Positions 53,098 to 61,516 of a stretch of 64,000 nucleotides of DNA are shown piece after piece. Location of the stretch: assembly GCF_009792235.1 (NCBI RefSeq), contig NZ_CP046973.1, forward strand, positions 2,046,001 through 2,110,000. Reading direction: 5' to 3'. Positions within the stretch are counted from its first letter, which is position 1. Each line of letters opens with the position of its first letter. Position numbers and translations under genes: made by a program. The notes beneath the pieces were generated by a model. It searched no databases, was not told the DNA's origin, and worked only from the letters and a program-made list of their open reading frames with translations. This stretch comes from Microcystis aeruginosa FD4 (GTDB taxonomy: Bacteria; Cyanobacteriota; Cyanobacteriia; Cyanobacteriales; Microcystaceae).

Positions 53098-53976
53098 TTA
53101 CTCAAACTTTTTGTCAGCTTTTTGTAAGCGACTAACTCCCAAGAGTCCGAGTCCTAATGGTAAACAAGACAGGGTATTAGAAGGCTCAGGAATTGGCGTT
53201 AGGGAAAGAGTCACCGCCCGATTGTTAGCATCAGGAACAATGCGAGCTACTTCGACTTCATCCCCTGTCCAAAACACTCCATCAGGTCCAGGAGTAAATA
53301 AAGGGGTAATGGCGGAACTGAAGAATTCTAGCTGACTCCCGGCTCCTTCTGGAGGAAACCCAGTTAAGGGTGAGGAGACATTGAGGGTTACGGGGTCTCT
53401 GGTGCGAATTGTTCCTTCCGGCGTTCCTTGGATTTCTAAAAAGAATTTCAAGAAACTATCCCCTAAAGAGGAATTATCGCTTCTTTGGCTGATAGCTCCT
53501 GCCGAATAGAGGGAAACATAGGGTAAAGTTGACCCTGAAGGAGTCGGGGCTAAATCCGGCACTCCATCCCCAGCTAAGGCAGTAATCAGGGGGACAAAAG
53601 GAGTAGAACCTGAAGCGATATTGTGGAAGACTTCCAGTTGAACTACGTCGGCAATACCATCAACACTGCCTACATTACCCAGTAAAGGATCGCCAATAAT
53701 GGCATCAACGGGATTTCCTAATAAAATCTTAGTTTTTCCCTGAAGAATTGCGGTAAAATCTGGTAAATTGTTCGGACTAAAGCCAAAGTTAGCACTAACG
53801 ATAACTGTGTTAGCAAAATCGTAGATCTGGCTCGAACAATTAGAAATCCAATTGTTCCCTGAACCACAGTTTAAAGAAGAGGCATTGGCGGGAGTTATTG
53901 CTCCTGGCAATAGGGAAACTGTTAAGCCCATAATGCTTGGAATAAGTGGCAGCATTTTAAACTTAGAGTTTTTCAT
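53098..53976 (-). CDS. PEP-CTERM sorting-domain protein
   Basis: 292 residues from ATG 53976 (an upstream alternative starts within the hydrolase gene). A signal peptide (MLPLIPSIMGLTVSLLPGAITPANA) precedes a beta-rich body with SSLNCGSGNNWISNC and repeated LPxLPx segments, and the end IPEPSNTLSCLPLGLGLLG, then SRLQKADKKFE is a PEP-CTERM tail with the membrane segment and basic end. PEP-CTERM proteins are handled by exosortase EpsH-like enzymes and end up in the extracellular matrix. The start overlaps the end of the hydrolase gene by 14 bases, implying translational coupling. Function beyond this is unknown. Confidence 0.8.
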   Translation of the reverse strand: MKNSKFKMLPLIPSIMGLTVSLLPGAITPANASSLNCGSGNNWISNCSSQIYDFANTVIVSANFGFSPNNLPDFTAILQGKTKILLGNPVDAIIGDPLLGNVGSVDGIADVVQLEVFHNIASGSTPFVPLITALAGDGVPDLAPTPSGSTLPYVSLYSAGAISQRSDNSSLGDSFLKFFLEIQGTPEGTIRTRDPVTLNVSSPLTGFPPEGAGSQLEFFSSAITPLFTPGPDGVFWTGDEVEVARIVPDANNRAVTLSLTPIPEPSNTLSCLPLGLGLLGVSRLQKADKKFE

Positions 53977-54973
53977 TTGTCTTATCCTTGAGATTAATCT
54001 GTTGTAAGATTTTCCTGATTGCATCGACAACTAATTGAGGTTGATCAATGTGGATATTATGACCACTGCCGTAAGCGATTTGTAAGCTTCCCGAAGTCGA
54101 AAGCTGGGAGGTTTCTGCCTGTAATTGCCGCCAGATAGACTCAGCTGCTTCTACATTTTGCCCGGAAAACATATTCAGTCCGTGAGAAATTACGACTAAG
54201 GGTAAGTGAGAGGGAAAGGAAGTTTTACTGACCAATGCAGCATCTTTTTCCATTAATGCGCTTTCGGCTAAGGCAGTATTAAAGCTTTGAGGCAGGAACT
54301 TCGCTAAAACAACAGATTGTACAGACGGGGGCATTTTTTGGACAAATTCGGGAGCGACATCACTGCCTTTGAGTTGCAGCAGGAGGCGCAAGATTCCCAG
54401 GCGAGAAATAATGGATAAACTGCCAAACATTTGCCGCGTTGCTGCCATATTTTCCCTAAATTCACTCCCCAGACGGCTATAGACATTTGCCGGTACCGCA
54501 TCCACTAAAACCACTCCTACTACTTCTGAGGGATACTGGCTGGCAAACAAGCGCATATTCAACCCCCCCAAGGAATGACCCACCAGTAAATAAGGTCCAG
54601 CTATTCCCCCTTTTTTCAGTAGAGTGTGTAGTTCTTGAACCATAATCAGGCTGGTGCGAGGATGGGGACTGGGTTCACTCCAGCCGTAGCCAGCGCGGTC
54701 GTAAACACAGACAGAGGTGAACTTTGCCACTTGCGATTGAACCCAATGCCAGAGGGGAGATATTCCCCCTAGTCCATAGTCCATCACCACAGTCGGATGA
54801 CCTTGGCTTTTACAGTGGAGATGCAAGCGATAACCCCCTACATCTATCAATTGACCAGGTGGTGGATACTTACTTAGGTCTTTGACTGTAGAAATTTGCT
54901 GGTAAACCATTCCTAAAAGTACCAGTAGCGCCACCAAAGTAATAAGTATTCCGCCGAGTAGCCAAAATTTCAT
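53963..54973 (-). CDS. Membrane-anchored alpha/beta hydrolase
   Basis: 336 residues. An N-terminal membrane helix (LLGGILITLVALLVLLGMVY) precedes an alpha/beta hydrolase core: HG-like loop (VVMDYGLGGISPLWHWV), nucleophile elbow GHSLGG (VGHSLGGLNMRLFA), acidic residue after VVLVDAVP, and histidine in YGSGHNIHIDQPQLV. It is likely a lipase/esterase or thioesterase facing the periplasm. In the cluster it could release or trim the polyketide product. Its 3' end overlaps the PEP-CTERM start and it begins about 40 bases after the upstream hypothetical gene. Confidence 0.85.
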   Translation of the reverse strand: MKFWLLGGILITLVALLVLLGMVYQQISTVKDLSKYPPPGQLIDVGGYRLHLHCKSQGHPTVVMDYGLGGISPLWHWVQSQVAKFTSVCVYDRAGYGWSEPSPHPRTSLIMVQELHTLLKKGGIAGPYLLVGHSLGGLNMRLFASQYPSEVVGVVLVDAVPANVYSRLGSEFRENMAATRQMFGSLSIISRLGILRLLLQLKGSDVAPEFVQKMPPSVQSVVLAKFLPQSFNTALAESALMEKDAALVSKTSFPSHLPLVVISHGLNMFSGQNVEAAESIWRQLQAETSQLSTSGSLQIAYGSGHNIHIDQPQLVVDAIRKILQQINLKDKTNEKL

Positions 54974-55016
54974 CTTTCTTCCTCATCGTCCATTAGTTAC
55001 CTGATAAAATTCTCTA

Positions 55017-55403
55017 CTAAGCACCGATCTTTAGAACTGGTTTACTATCGGTTAAGGTAAGATAGACACAACATTTTTTGTCTAAGTTAGAGAGCCAACA
55101 GTAAATTGGAATTCCAGGACAACTAGCATTTTCAGGCGGAATGTCTGGCTCAACAAGAGTCGGTAAATCAGAAAACTTAAGCAGCGTTCTCGGTTTACCC
55201 AAATTAATGGCAGCAACGGCAGCTGCCATGATAAACATTGACCCAATTTCACTCAGTCCTCTGCCTTCTAAGGAAACTGAGTTTCCCTGCTCAAGCGCTT
55301 GGAGTTCTAAGTCGGAAAGGTTTAAACCAATGCGGTTTATTCCTCGACGCAATTCATGAGACTCTAAGAGCAATTGAGATAGAACAAGGGTAGTTGATTG
55401 CAT
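55017..55403 (-). CDS. Hypothetical protein of the polyketide cluster
   Basis: 128 residues from ATG 55403, with GGAGGGA upstream; an in-frame start five codons earlier is less likely. The first 60 residues are helical (STTLVLSQLLLESHELRRGINRIGLNLSDL), and the C-terminus has three cysteines (NASCPGIPIYCWLSNLDKKCCVYL) in a short beta-rich tail. I do not recognise the family. It lies between the alpha/beta hydrolase gene and the first halogenase-like gene with 42-43 base gaps, so it belongs to the operon. A small accessory or chaperone role is possible. Confidence 0.6.
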   Translation of the reverse strand: MQSTTLVLSQLLLESHELRRGINRIGLNLSDLELQALEQGNSVSLEGRGLSEIGSMFIMAAAVAAINLGKPRTLLKFSDLPTLVEPDIPPENASCPGIPIYCWLSNLDKKCCVYLTLTDSKPVLKIGA

Positions 55404-55445
55404 GAGAAGTCCCTCCAATAAGATCAGGATACAACAGCAATAAAA

Positions 55446-57254
55446 CTAAGAAGCAAACGACTCAATTTTTACTGCTTTATTTGCCACTTCTTCAACAGGA
55501 AAAGAGTATTTATCCTGCGGTTGATAATGATAGCTCTTAAATTCTTCACGCATCTTTTCCATTTGGGTGTTGTCAGGTATTCCTCTCGTTTTCCACTTAT
55601 AGATAACTTCGGCAATAGTCGCTTGAACCGATAGGCTCAACATCCGACCAAAGTAGTACCAGTGTCGTGGGGTTAACCAGCCAGCTAGTCCAAAAGCTTT
55701 CCATTGAAAGAGAGCGTACCAAATAGCGATGTAGAAATAAACAGCTTTCATGCTGGCAAAAACATTACACCGCCGAGGCTCGAATTTAGTATTTTCTAAG
55801 AAGTCATCAAAGTGCTTTAATGTCCCATAATTGCCCCATAATTGGTCAGCACGATAGGCATCCATTAAGCCGATATTAGCTCCTTCTTCAACTAATTGAT
55901 GAAACTCTTTACATAAGTCAGCGAAAATGCCATCTACATTTCCATTAGCAATCTTGACGTAGCGGGGGATAAAATTCAAGTCCAGATGCCATTTACCAAT
56001 ATAGGTGGGAATATGCACACCAAACCACCACATATACTCGAAATAAATCCGCCAACTCATAACACTAGCATGACCGAGTTGATAGGCATGATCTCGGTAG
56101 AGACAGTTGACAGTACGAGCATAAGCTAGGTTGAAATCATTGTAAGCGGATCGTTTTTGTTCTGCTGCTGCTTCCTCAGCCAATTTAGCACGGATAATTT
56201 CTGTAACACTTTCTACCTCAAAAGCGATCATGGTCGTTCCATAGGAGTAGAAAGCATCGAAAATATGGGCGGCATCGCCAATAATGTACCAGTTGTCAGG
56301 AGAGAAGAGAACTTTACTTTTGTGGGCAATTTTCGGCCAGTAATGAAAATCAACTACTTCCCCACTGTCAATCAATCGAGAGAGAATAGTATGATTCGCA
56401 TCGAGAAAACTGGAAAACTTCTCAAGGTTGTTGATGCTTTTAGCGGGGATAACATCGTGATGGTGAATGATGCCAATAGATAACTCCATAGACTTCTTAT
56501 CAATGGGAATCATCCACAACCAATGGCCTTGGCCAAAATAATGATTGGTGGCATAGTAATGGCTGGTAGATGCGCCTTCGGGATGGTAGCCACTGTGGAA
56601 AATTGTGCGGTCTATATTTTTGACCCGCAGCCACGCCGAACCATTATTGACTCCCAAGAGATTTTCTGGACCGGAAAGCACATTATCAGTTTTGCGTCCA
56701 ATAATAAAATTCCGTCCTGCGGCATCGATAACGTGCTTGGCTTGAAGGGTAATATTTTCCTCGCCAACTTTAGCGTAAACTGTTTTCAGATCATCCCCTT
56801 GAGTGAGATCTACATCTTTGACCCGTCCATTGTAAAAATCGGCTCCCATCTGACAATTCATCGCCAGTAAATCTTGCTCAAATTTAGCCCGTTGTAGGTG
56901 AAAAGAACCAACCGGAGTTTGACGGTTTGCCCAGACATGATAGTAATCGTCAAGGCTGGCTGTTTTTGAGGTATCTTTAGGCCAGTGGAAATTGAGACCA
57001 GATTTGGGGGGGTGGTTTTCAATTAAATAATCATGTAGTCCTAATTCTTTACAGAGAAATAAAGCCGCAACTTCGATTAAAGACTCACCGATTTTTAAAT
57101 CTTTGTCTGTGCGTTCAACGGGACGGGGATCGATTAGCGCCACCCGAATATTAGGGATGTTGAGCATGAGATGTCGTGCTTGGCACAGTCCAGCAAAGCC
57201 TGCTCCCATAATGACAACATCGTATTCTCGGGATTGAGTAATGGTAGAATTCAT
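55446..57254 (-). CDS. Flavin-dependent halogenase-like protein 3 (Trp_halogenase fold)
   Basis: 602 residues from ATG 57254 (AAGGAG upstream). FAD motif GAGFAG (17-22); an IGESLIEVAA segment in the place of the halogenase GExTxP motif; K84 in NHPPKSGLNFHW, aligned with the catalytic lysine of PrnA/RebH; the WxWxIP signature as WLWMIP (245-250), and the second FAD site with DAAHIFDAFYSYGTT. The halogenase motif normally ends FxxPxxSxG; here it reads DAFYSYG, with Ala for Pro and Tyr for the Trp-halogenase Glu, while Ser is kept. The enzyme should use FADH2, O2 and halide to make HOX, held on the lysine, or could be a monooxygenase of the same fold. It is one of three tandem homologues sharing most residues. 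Confidence 0.85.
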   Translation of the reverse strand: MNSTITQSREYDVVIMGAGFAGLCQARHLMLNIPNIRVALIDPRPVERTDKDLKIGESLIEVAALFLCKELGLHDYLIENHPPKSGLNFHWPKDTSKTASLDDYYHVWANRQTPVGSFHLQRAKFEQDLLAMNCQMGADFYNGRVKDVDLTQGDDLKTVYAKVGEENITLQAKHVIDAAGRNFIIGRKTDNVLSGPENLLGVNNGSAWLRVKNIDRTIFHSGYHPEGASTSHYYATNHYFGQGHWLWMIPIDKKSMELSIGIIHHHDVIPAKSINNLEKFSSFLDANHTILSRLIDSGEVVDFHYWPKIAHKSKVLFSPDNWYIIGDAAHIFDAFYSYGTTMIAFEVESVTEIIRAKLAEEAAAEQKRSAYNDFNLAYARTVNCLYRDHAYQLGHASVMSWRIYFEYMWWFGVHIPTYIGKWHLDLNFIPRYVKIANGNVDGIFADLCKEFHQLVEEGANIGLMDAYRADQLWGNYGTLKHFDDFLENTKFEPRRCNVFASMKAVYFYIAIWYALFQWKAFGLAGWLTPRHWYYFGRMLSLSVQATIAEVIYKWKTRGIPDNTQMEKMREEFKSYHYQPQDKYSFPVEEVANKAVKIESFAS

Positions 57255-57339
57255 GGTTAACTCCTTGATAGTTGATGAGATGATTGACACTCACAGATGA
57301 TTGAGAGAAGGGCGTTGAATTTGATGCAAGTCAAAATCC

Positions 57340-59109
57340 TTAAGAATTGGTGGCTTCTGCCAGCCAAGGCTGGAGTTTTGGTTGATATTGATAAGTTTTA
57401 AACTCTTGACGCATCGCTTCAATTTCGCTGTTGGCGGGCAGTCCTTTGGTTTTGAACTTATAAATTAACTCGCCGATAGTTGCTTGTCCTGACAACCCTA
57501 ACAGGCGCAAGAAATGGTAAATATGGTGGGGATGGAGACAACCTTGGATACCAAATCCTTTCCATTGAAAGATTGCATACCAGAGGGCGGCATAAAAACA
57601 GGTAGCTTTTAAGCCAGCAAAGACATTACACCGCCGCGGTTCAAACTTGGTATTTTCCAGGAAGTCATCAAAGTGTTTGAGAGTGTGATAACCCTTGAAA
57701 AGTTGATCGCCCCGGTAACAATCCATCAAGCCAATATTGACATCCTTGTCTGCTAGTTCGGTAAATTGTTCATTTAAATCAGCAAACAGTCCATCAATAT
57801 TGCTGTTAAGGGTTTTGAGAAAGATCGGAATATAGGTGAGGTCCAAATGCCATTTACCTACATACATGGGAACTTGTACCCCAAACCACCACATATACTC
57901 AAAGTAAATGCGCCAACTCATCACACTGGCTTGTCCTAACTGTTTGGCCTGTCCCCGATAGAGACAGTTGACACTACGGGAGTAGGCTAAGTTAAACTCA
58001 TTGTAAGCAGCCCGTTTTTGTTCCGCCGATTCTTCCCCTGCCAGTTTGGCCCGCACAATCTCCGTTATCCCTTCAATGGCTAAAGCAATCGTGGTGGTTC
58101 CGTAGGAATAGAAAGCATCGAAGATGTAAGCAGCGTCGCCAAGGACATACCAATTGTCGGGAGAAAATAGGGTTTTGCTTGTGTGAGAAATCCTCGGCCA
58201 ATAGTGGAAATCTACTGCTTCTCCACTGTCAATAATATTGGCAAGAATTTGGTGGTTATTTCGCAGGAAATCATGGAATTTTTCCCGGCTGTTTACCTGA
58301 GTAGAATTAATCACATCATGGTGATGAATCACGCCAATAGATAATTCCATTGTTTGGGTGTCAATCGGAATCATCCACAGCCAATGTCCTTCGCCAAAAT
58401 AGTGATTAGTCGAGTAATAATGGCTGGTTGAGGCATTAAGAGGATCGTAGCCACTGTGGAAGATGGTACGATCTACATTTTTGACTCGCACCCAGGCAGC
58501 TCCCGTGTTTAATCCCATTAAGTTTTCTGGACCAAATAGGAGGTTGTCAGTCTTGCGCCCGATGATGAATTTCCGTCCTGCTGCATCGATAACGTGTTTG
58601 GCTTGCAGTTCCATTCTTTCATCGCCTACCTTGATTTTAACTGTTTTAATGGCATCGCCAGGAGTTAAATCAACATCAACAACTTGCCCATTATAGAAGT
58701 TGATTCCCATGGCTTTATCCATTTTTAGCAAGTCTTGTTCAAACTTGGAGCGGTTGATTTGAAAAGAGGGAATGGGAACTTGTCGGTTCGAGCCAGCATG
58801 ATAGTAGTCGTCGATTGTTTCAGTTTTTGCTGGATTTTTGGGCCAGTGAAAGTTAAGCCCTTGTTTGGGAGCATGATTTTCAATTAGGTAATCATGTAGT
58901 CCCAATTCTTTGGCAAGAAAAAGAGCGGCAATTTCAATGGTGGACTCGCCAATTTTTAAGTCCTTATCTGTGCGTTGTTCGGGACGAGGATCCACTAGAG
59001 CAACTTTGATATTGGGAATCTTGAGCATCAGGTGTCGCGCTTGACATAGGCCAGCAAAACCAGCACCCATAATGACTACATCATACTCTTTGTTTTGAGT
59101 TGTTTGCAT
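57340..59109 (-). CDS. Flavin-dependent halogenase-like protein 2
   Basis: 589 residues from ATG 59109 (CAGGAGT upstream). Motifs sit at the same places as in its neighbours: GAGFAG (15-20), K82 in NHAPKQGLNFHW, WLWMIP (243-248), and IFDAFYSYGTT in the second FAD-binding site. The C-terminal half (YWPRISHTSKTLF, CLHPHHIYHFLRLLG) is as long as in the others, so it is a full-length paralogue, not a fragment. Substrate-facing residues between the two FAD motifs differ most. The gap to the next gene is 85 bases. Confidence 0.85.
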   Translation of the reverse strand: MQTTQNKEYDVVIMGAGFAGLCQARHLMLKIPNIKVALVDPRPEQRTDKDLKIGESTIEIAALFLAKELGLHDYLIENHAPKQGLNFHWPKNPAKTETIDDYYHAGSNRQVPIPSFQINRSKFEQDLLKMDKAMGINFYNGQVVDVDLTPGDAIKTVKIKVGDERMELQAKHVIDAAGRKFIIGRKTDNLLFGPENLMGLNTGAAWVRVKNVDRTIFHSGYDPLNASTSHYYSTNHYFGEGHWLWMIPIDTQTMELSIGVIHHHDVINSTQVNSREKFHDFLRNNHQILANIIDSGEAVDFHYWPRISHTSKTLFSPDNWYVLGDAAYIFDAFYSYGTTTIALAIEGITEIVRAKLAGEESAEQKRAAYNEFNLAYSRSVNCLYRGQAKQLGQASVMSWRIYFEYMWWFGVQVPMYVGKWHLDLTYIPIFLKTLNSNIDGLFADLNEQFTELADKDVNIGLMDCYRGDQLFKGYHTLKHFDDFLENTKFEPRRCNVFAGLKATCFYAALWYAIFQWKGFGIQGCLHPHHIYHFLRLLGLSGQATIGELIYKFKTKGLPANSEIEAMRQEFKTYQYQPKLQPWLAEATNS

Positions 59110-59195
59110 TGATTTACTCCTGAATTAATCGAGGTTAGTTTTGGTAAATTGTTTGAATTTGAGAGAAGGAAAAACTAGGGGCTTTGAACCAATTT

Positions 59196-60959
59196 TTAAG
59201 AAAGTTCAGCAATCCAGGGCTGTAATTTGCCTTGATAGCGATATTCTTTGAATTCTTGGCGCATTTCCTCGATTTCACTATTATCTGGCAGACTGCGAGT
59301 CAAGAAGTTATGCCGCATTTCTCCCAGGGCTGATAATCCACTTTGGGCTAACAAATAGCTAAAATTAGCTAAATTGCGTGGTTTCAACAGGCCGCGCCAG
59401 CCAAAACCTTTCCACTGGAACATTGCATACCAAATTGCCACATAGAAAAAGGTATTTTTCATGCTGGTGAAAATGTTGCAGCGTTGGGGTTCAAGCTTGC
59501 TATTTTCTAGGAAGTCTTCAAAGTGTTTAAAGGTATAGTAACTGCCGATTAGTTGATCGGCTCGAATCGCATCCATCAAACCCATATTAACTCCGCGCTC
59601 TACTAATTGGTTAGAGTCTTGATAGACATCCACGAATAAGCCATTGAGAAAAGTGCGGAAAGGTCCAGTAAACTGTTTCAGGAAAGCTGGATCTAAATGC
59701 CATTTACCTATGTACATGGGGACTAAGACACCAAACCACCACATATACTCAAAGTAAATCCGCCAACTCATGATACTGGCATGACCTAATTGTTTTTGAT
59801 GTTCCTGCATGAAAGTGTTGACGCTATCAGTAAAAGCCAAATTGAAGTCATTGTAAACAGCCCGTTTTTCTTCAGCATTGGCCTCGTTTGCCAATTTGGC
59901 GCGGACAATTTCGGTAATGCTTTCAACGGCGATGGCAATCATCGTTGTTCCCAGGGAATAAAAAGCATCAAAAATACAGGCTGCATCTCCGACAACATAC
60001 CAGTTATCAGGTGAAAACATCACTTTACTTTTGTGGGCAACTCGCGGCAAATAATGGAAGTCAACCAATTCACTACTTTGCAATAATTTATAGAGAACTG
60101 TATGGTTGGCTTTCAAGAAAGCAGTAAACTTTTCTTGGGTGTTTATGGTGGCTGAGGGAATGACATCATGGTGGTGAATGACTCCCAGAGAAAGTTCTTT
60201 ACTATCTCGATCAATGGGAATCATCCACAGCCAATGACCAGGGCCAAAGTAATGGTTGGTAGCGTAGTAATGACTGACAGTGGTTCCTGCTGGATGATAA
60301 CCACTATGGAAAATGGTCCGATCTACATCTTTAATCCTTACCCAAGCGGAGCCATTATTAACTCCTAAAAGTTGGTCTGAACCAAAAATGAGATTGTCGG
60401 TTTTTTTGCCGATAATAAATCGGCGACCAGCCGCATCAACAATGTGCTTGGCTGTTATTTCTATGGTTGTATCCTCTAATTTGACTGTGACGGTTTTGAG
60501 TTGATCGCCTTCGGTTAAATCTACATCGACAACTCTTCCGTTGTAGAAGATTGCTCCCATTTCCTTATTCATTTTGAGCAAGTCCCGTTCAAACTTTGCT
60601 CGGTTGATCTGAAAAGTCGGAATCGGGGGTTGACGATTGATCCAGACGTGATAATAATCGTCAATTGAATCAGTTTCAGCCGGATTTTTCGGCCAGTGGA
60701 AGTTCAGTCCCGCTTTGGGAGGATGATTTTCAATCATGTAATCATGCAGTCCCAACTCTTTACAGATGAGTAGGGCGGCTATTTCAACTGTAGATTCGCC
60801 AATTTTGAGGTCTGTATCGGGTCGATTTTCGGGACGAGGATCGATCAGCGCCACCCGAATATTAGGGATGTTGAGCATCAGGTGTCGCGCTTGACATAAG
60901 CCAGCAAAGCCAGCCCCCATAATGACCACATCGTAGTGCAAAGCTTGAGTCGTGTTCAT
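59196..60959 (-). CDS. Flavin-dependent halogenase-like protein 1
   Basis: 587 residues from ATG 60959 (CAGGAG upstream). FAD loop GAGFAG (15-20); K82 in NHPPKAGLNFHW; WLWMIP at 243-248; second FAD element VVGDAACIFDAFYSLGTT (Ala332, Tyr334, Ser335). This is the first of the three to be transcribed. It carries the same non-standard FxxPxxSxG variant (IFDAFYSLG) as its paralogues. Closest relationship is to the phenol/polyketide type rather than tryptophan halogenases, because the Trp-type Glu is absent. It could halogenate the nascent polyketide or a carrier-bound precursor; the other possibility is a flavin monooxygenase. Preceded by a 213-base gap that carries no gene. Confidence 0.85.
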   Translation of the reverse strand: MNTTQALHYDVVIMGAGFAGLCQARHLMLNIPNIRVALIDPRPENRPDTDLKIGESTVEIAALLICKELGLHDYMIENHPPKAGLNFHWPKNPAETDSIDDYYHVWINRQPPIPTFQINRAKFERDLLKMNKEMGAIFYNGRVVDVDLTEGDQLKTVTVKLEDTTIEITAKHIVDAAGRRFIIGKKTDNLIFGSDQLLGVNNGSAWVRIKDVDRTIFHSGYHPAGTTVSHYYATNHYFGPGHWLWMIPIDRDSKELSLGVIHHHDVIPSATINTQEKFTAFLKANHTVLYKLLQSSELVDFHYLPRVAHKSKVMFSPDNWYVVGDAACIFDAFYSLGTTMIAIAVESITEIVRAKLANEANAEEKRAVYNDFNLAFTDSVNTFMQEHQKQLGHASIMSWRIYFEYMWWFGVLVPMYIGKWHLDPAFLKQFTGPFRTFLNGLFVDVYQDSNQLVERGVNMGLMDAIRADQLIGSYYTFKHFEDFLENSKLEPQRCNIFTSMKNTFFYVAIWYAMFQWKGFGWRGLLKPRNLANFSYLLAQSGLSALGEMRHNFLTRSLPDNSEIEEMRQEFKEYRYQGKLQPWIAELS

Positions 60960-61172
60960 TGATCAATTTCTCCTGATAAAGGGATGAGAATTACGGTTCT
61001 TCGTTACTAGGTCCGGTTTGATCGGGGGGCATAAATCGACTAAATCCTGATCTGGCAAGAGACTTAATTGATTAGTTCGTTCTAGATCAACCACAAAGGT
61101 TTTCATCGCGTATAATCCCCGTCTATTACATAACACAAACCGAAGAACCAGAATTACGTTAAGTTAGTTCAA

Positions 61173-61415
61173 TTAAGAGGGAGAATCCTCTGAGGAAAGT
61201 ATGGTTCGGCTCTCCATTAACCATTTTTCGATGCGTCGCCCTTGCCACATCCAAAGTCCAGTGAAGCTTAAGAGGGGAAAGACGACAATCCCGACGGCTA
61301 TCAGCATTCCTGGATGATTGCGCCAGGGGGAATAGATAAAAATCCCTAAGAGAAGTGATGCCAAAATGTGGATCAGTCGGAGTTGGTTTCTCAATGATTT
61401 ATTCGGCTTGTACAT
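61173..61415 (-). CDS. Small membrane protein in the polyketide cluster
   Basis: 80 residues with a positively charged N-terminus (MYKPNKSLRNQLRLIHI) and two hydrophobic helices: HILASLLLGIFIYSPW (about 16-31) and MLIAVGIVVFPLLSFTGLWMW (about 37-57), followed by a basic-acidic tail. I recognise no family. Its position between the polyketide synthase and halogenase genes on the same strand and 102 bases from the synthase stop codon suggests a role in membrane association or export of the intermediate. The TTG-to-ATG choice is clear: ATG at 61415. Confidence 0.6.
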   Translation of the reverse strand: MYKPNKSLRNQLRLIHILASLLLGIFIYSPWRNHPGMLIAVGIVVFPLLSFTGLWMWQGRRIEKWLMESRTILSSEDSPS

Positions 61416-61516
61416 GACAAATTTTCCTGGGTAGATAGAGAAAAGTGAGAAAGCAGAATCTAGTCAGTAGGTTGGTCTGAGGATGGGGGAAAACCCATCC
61501 TACAGATTGGGTTTTC

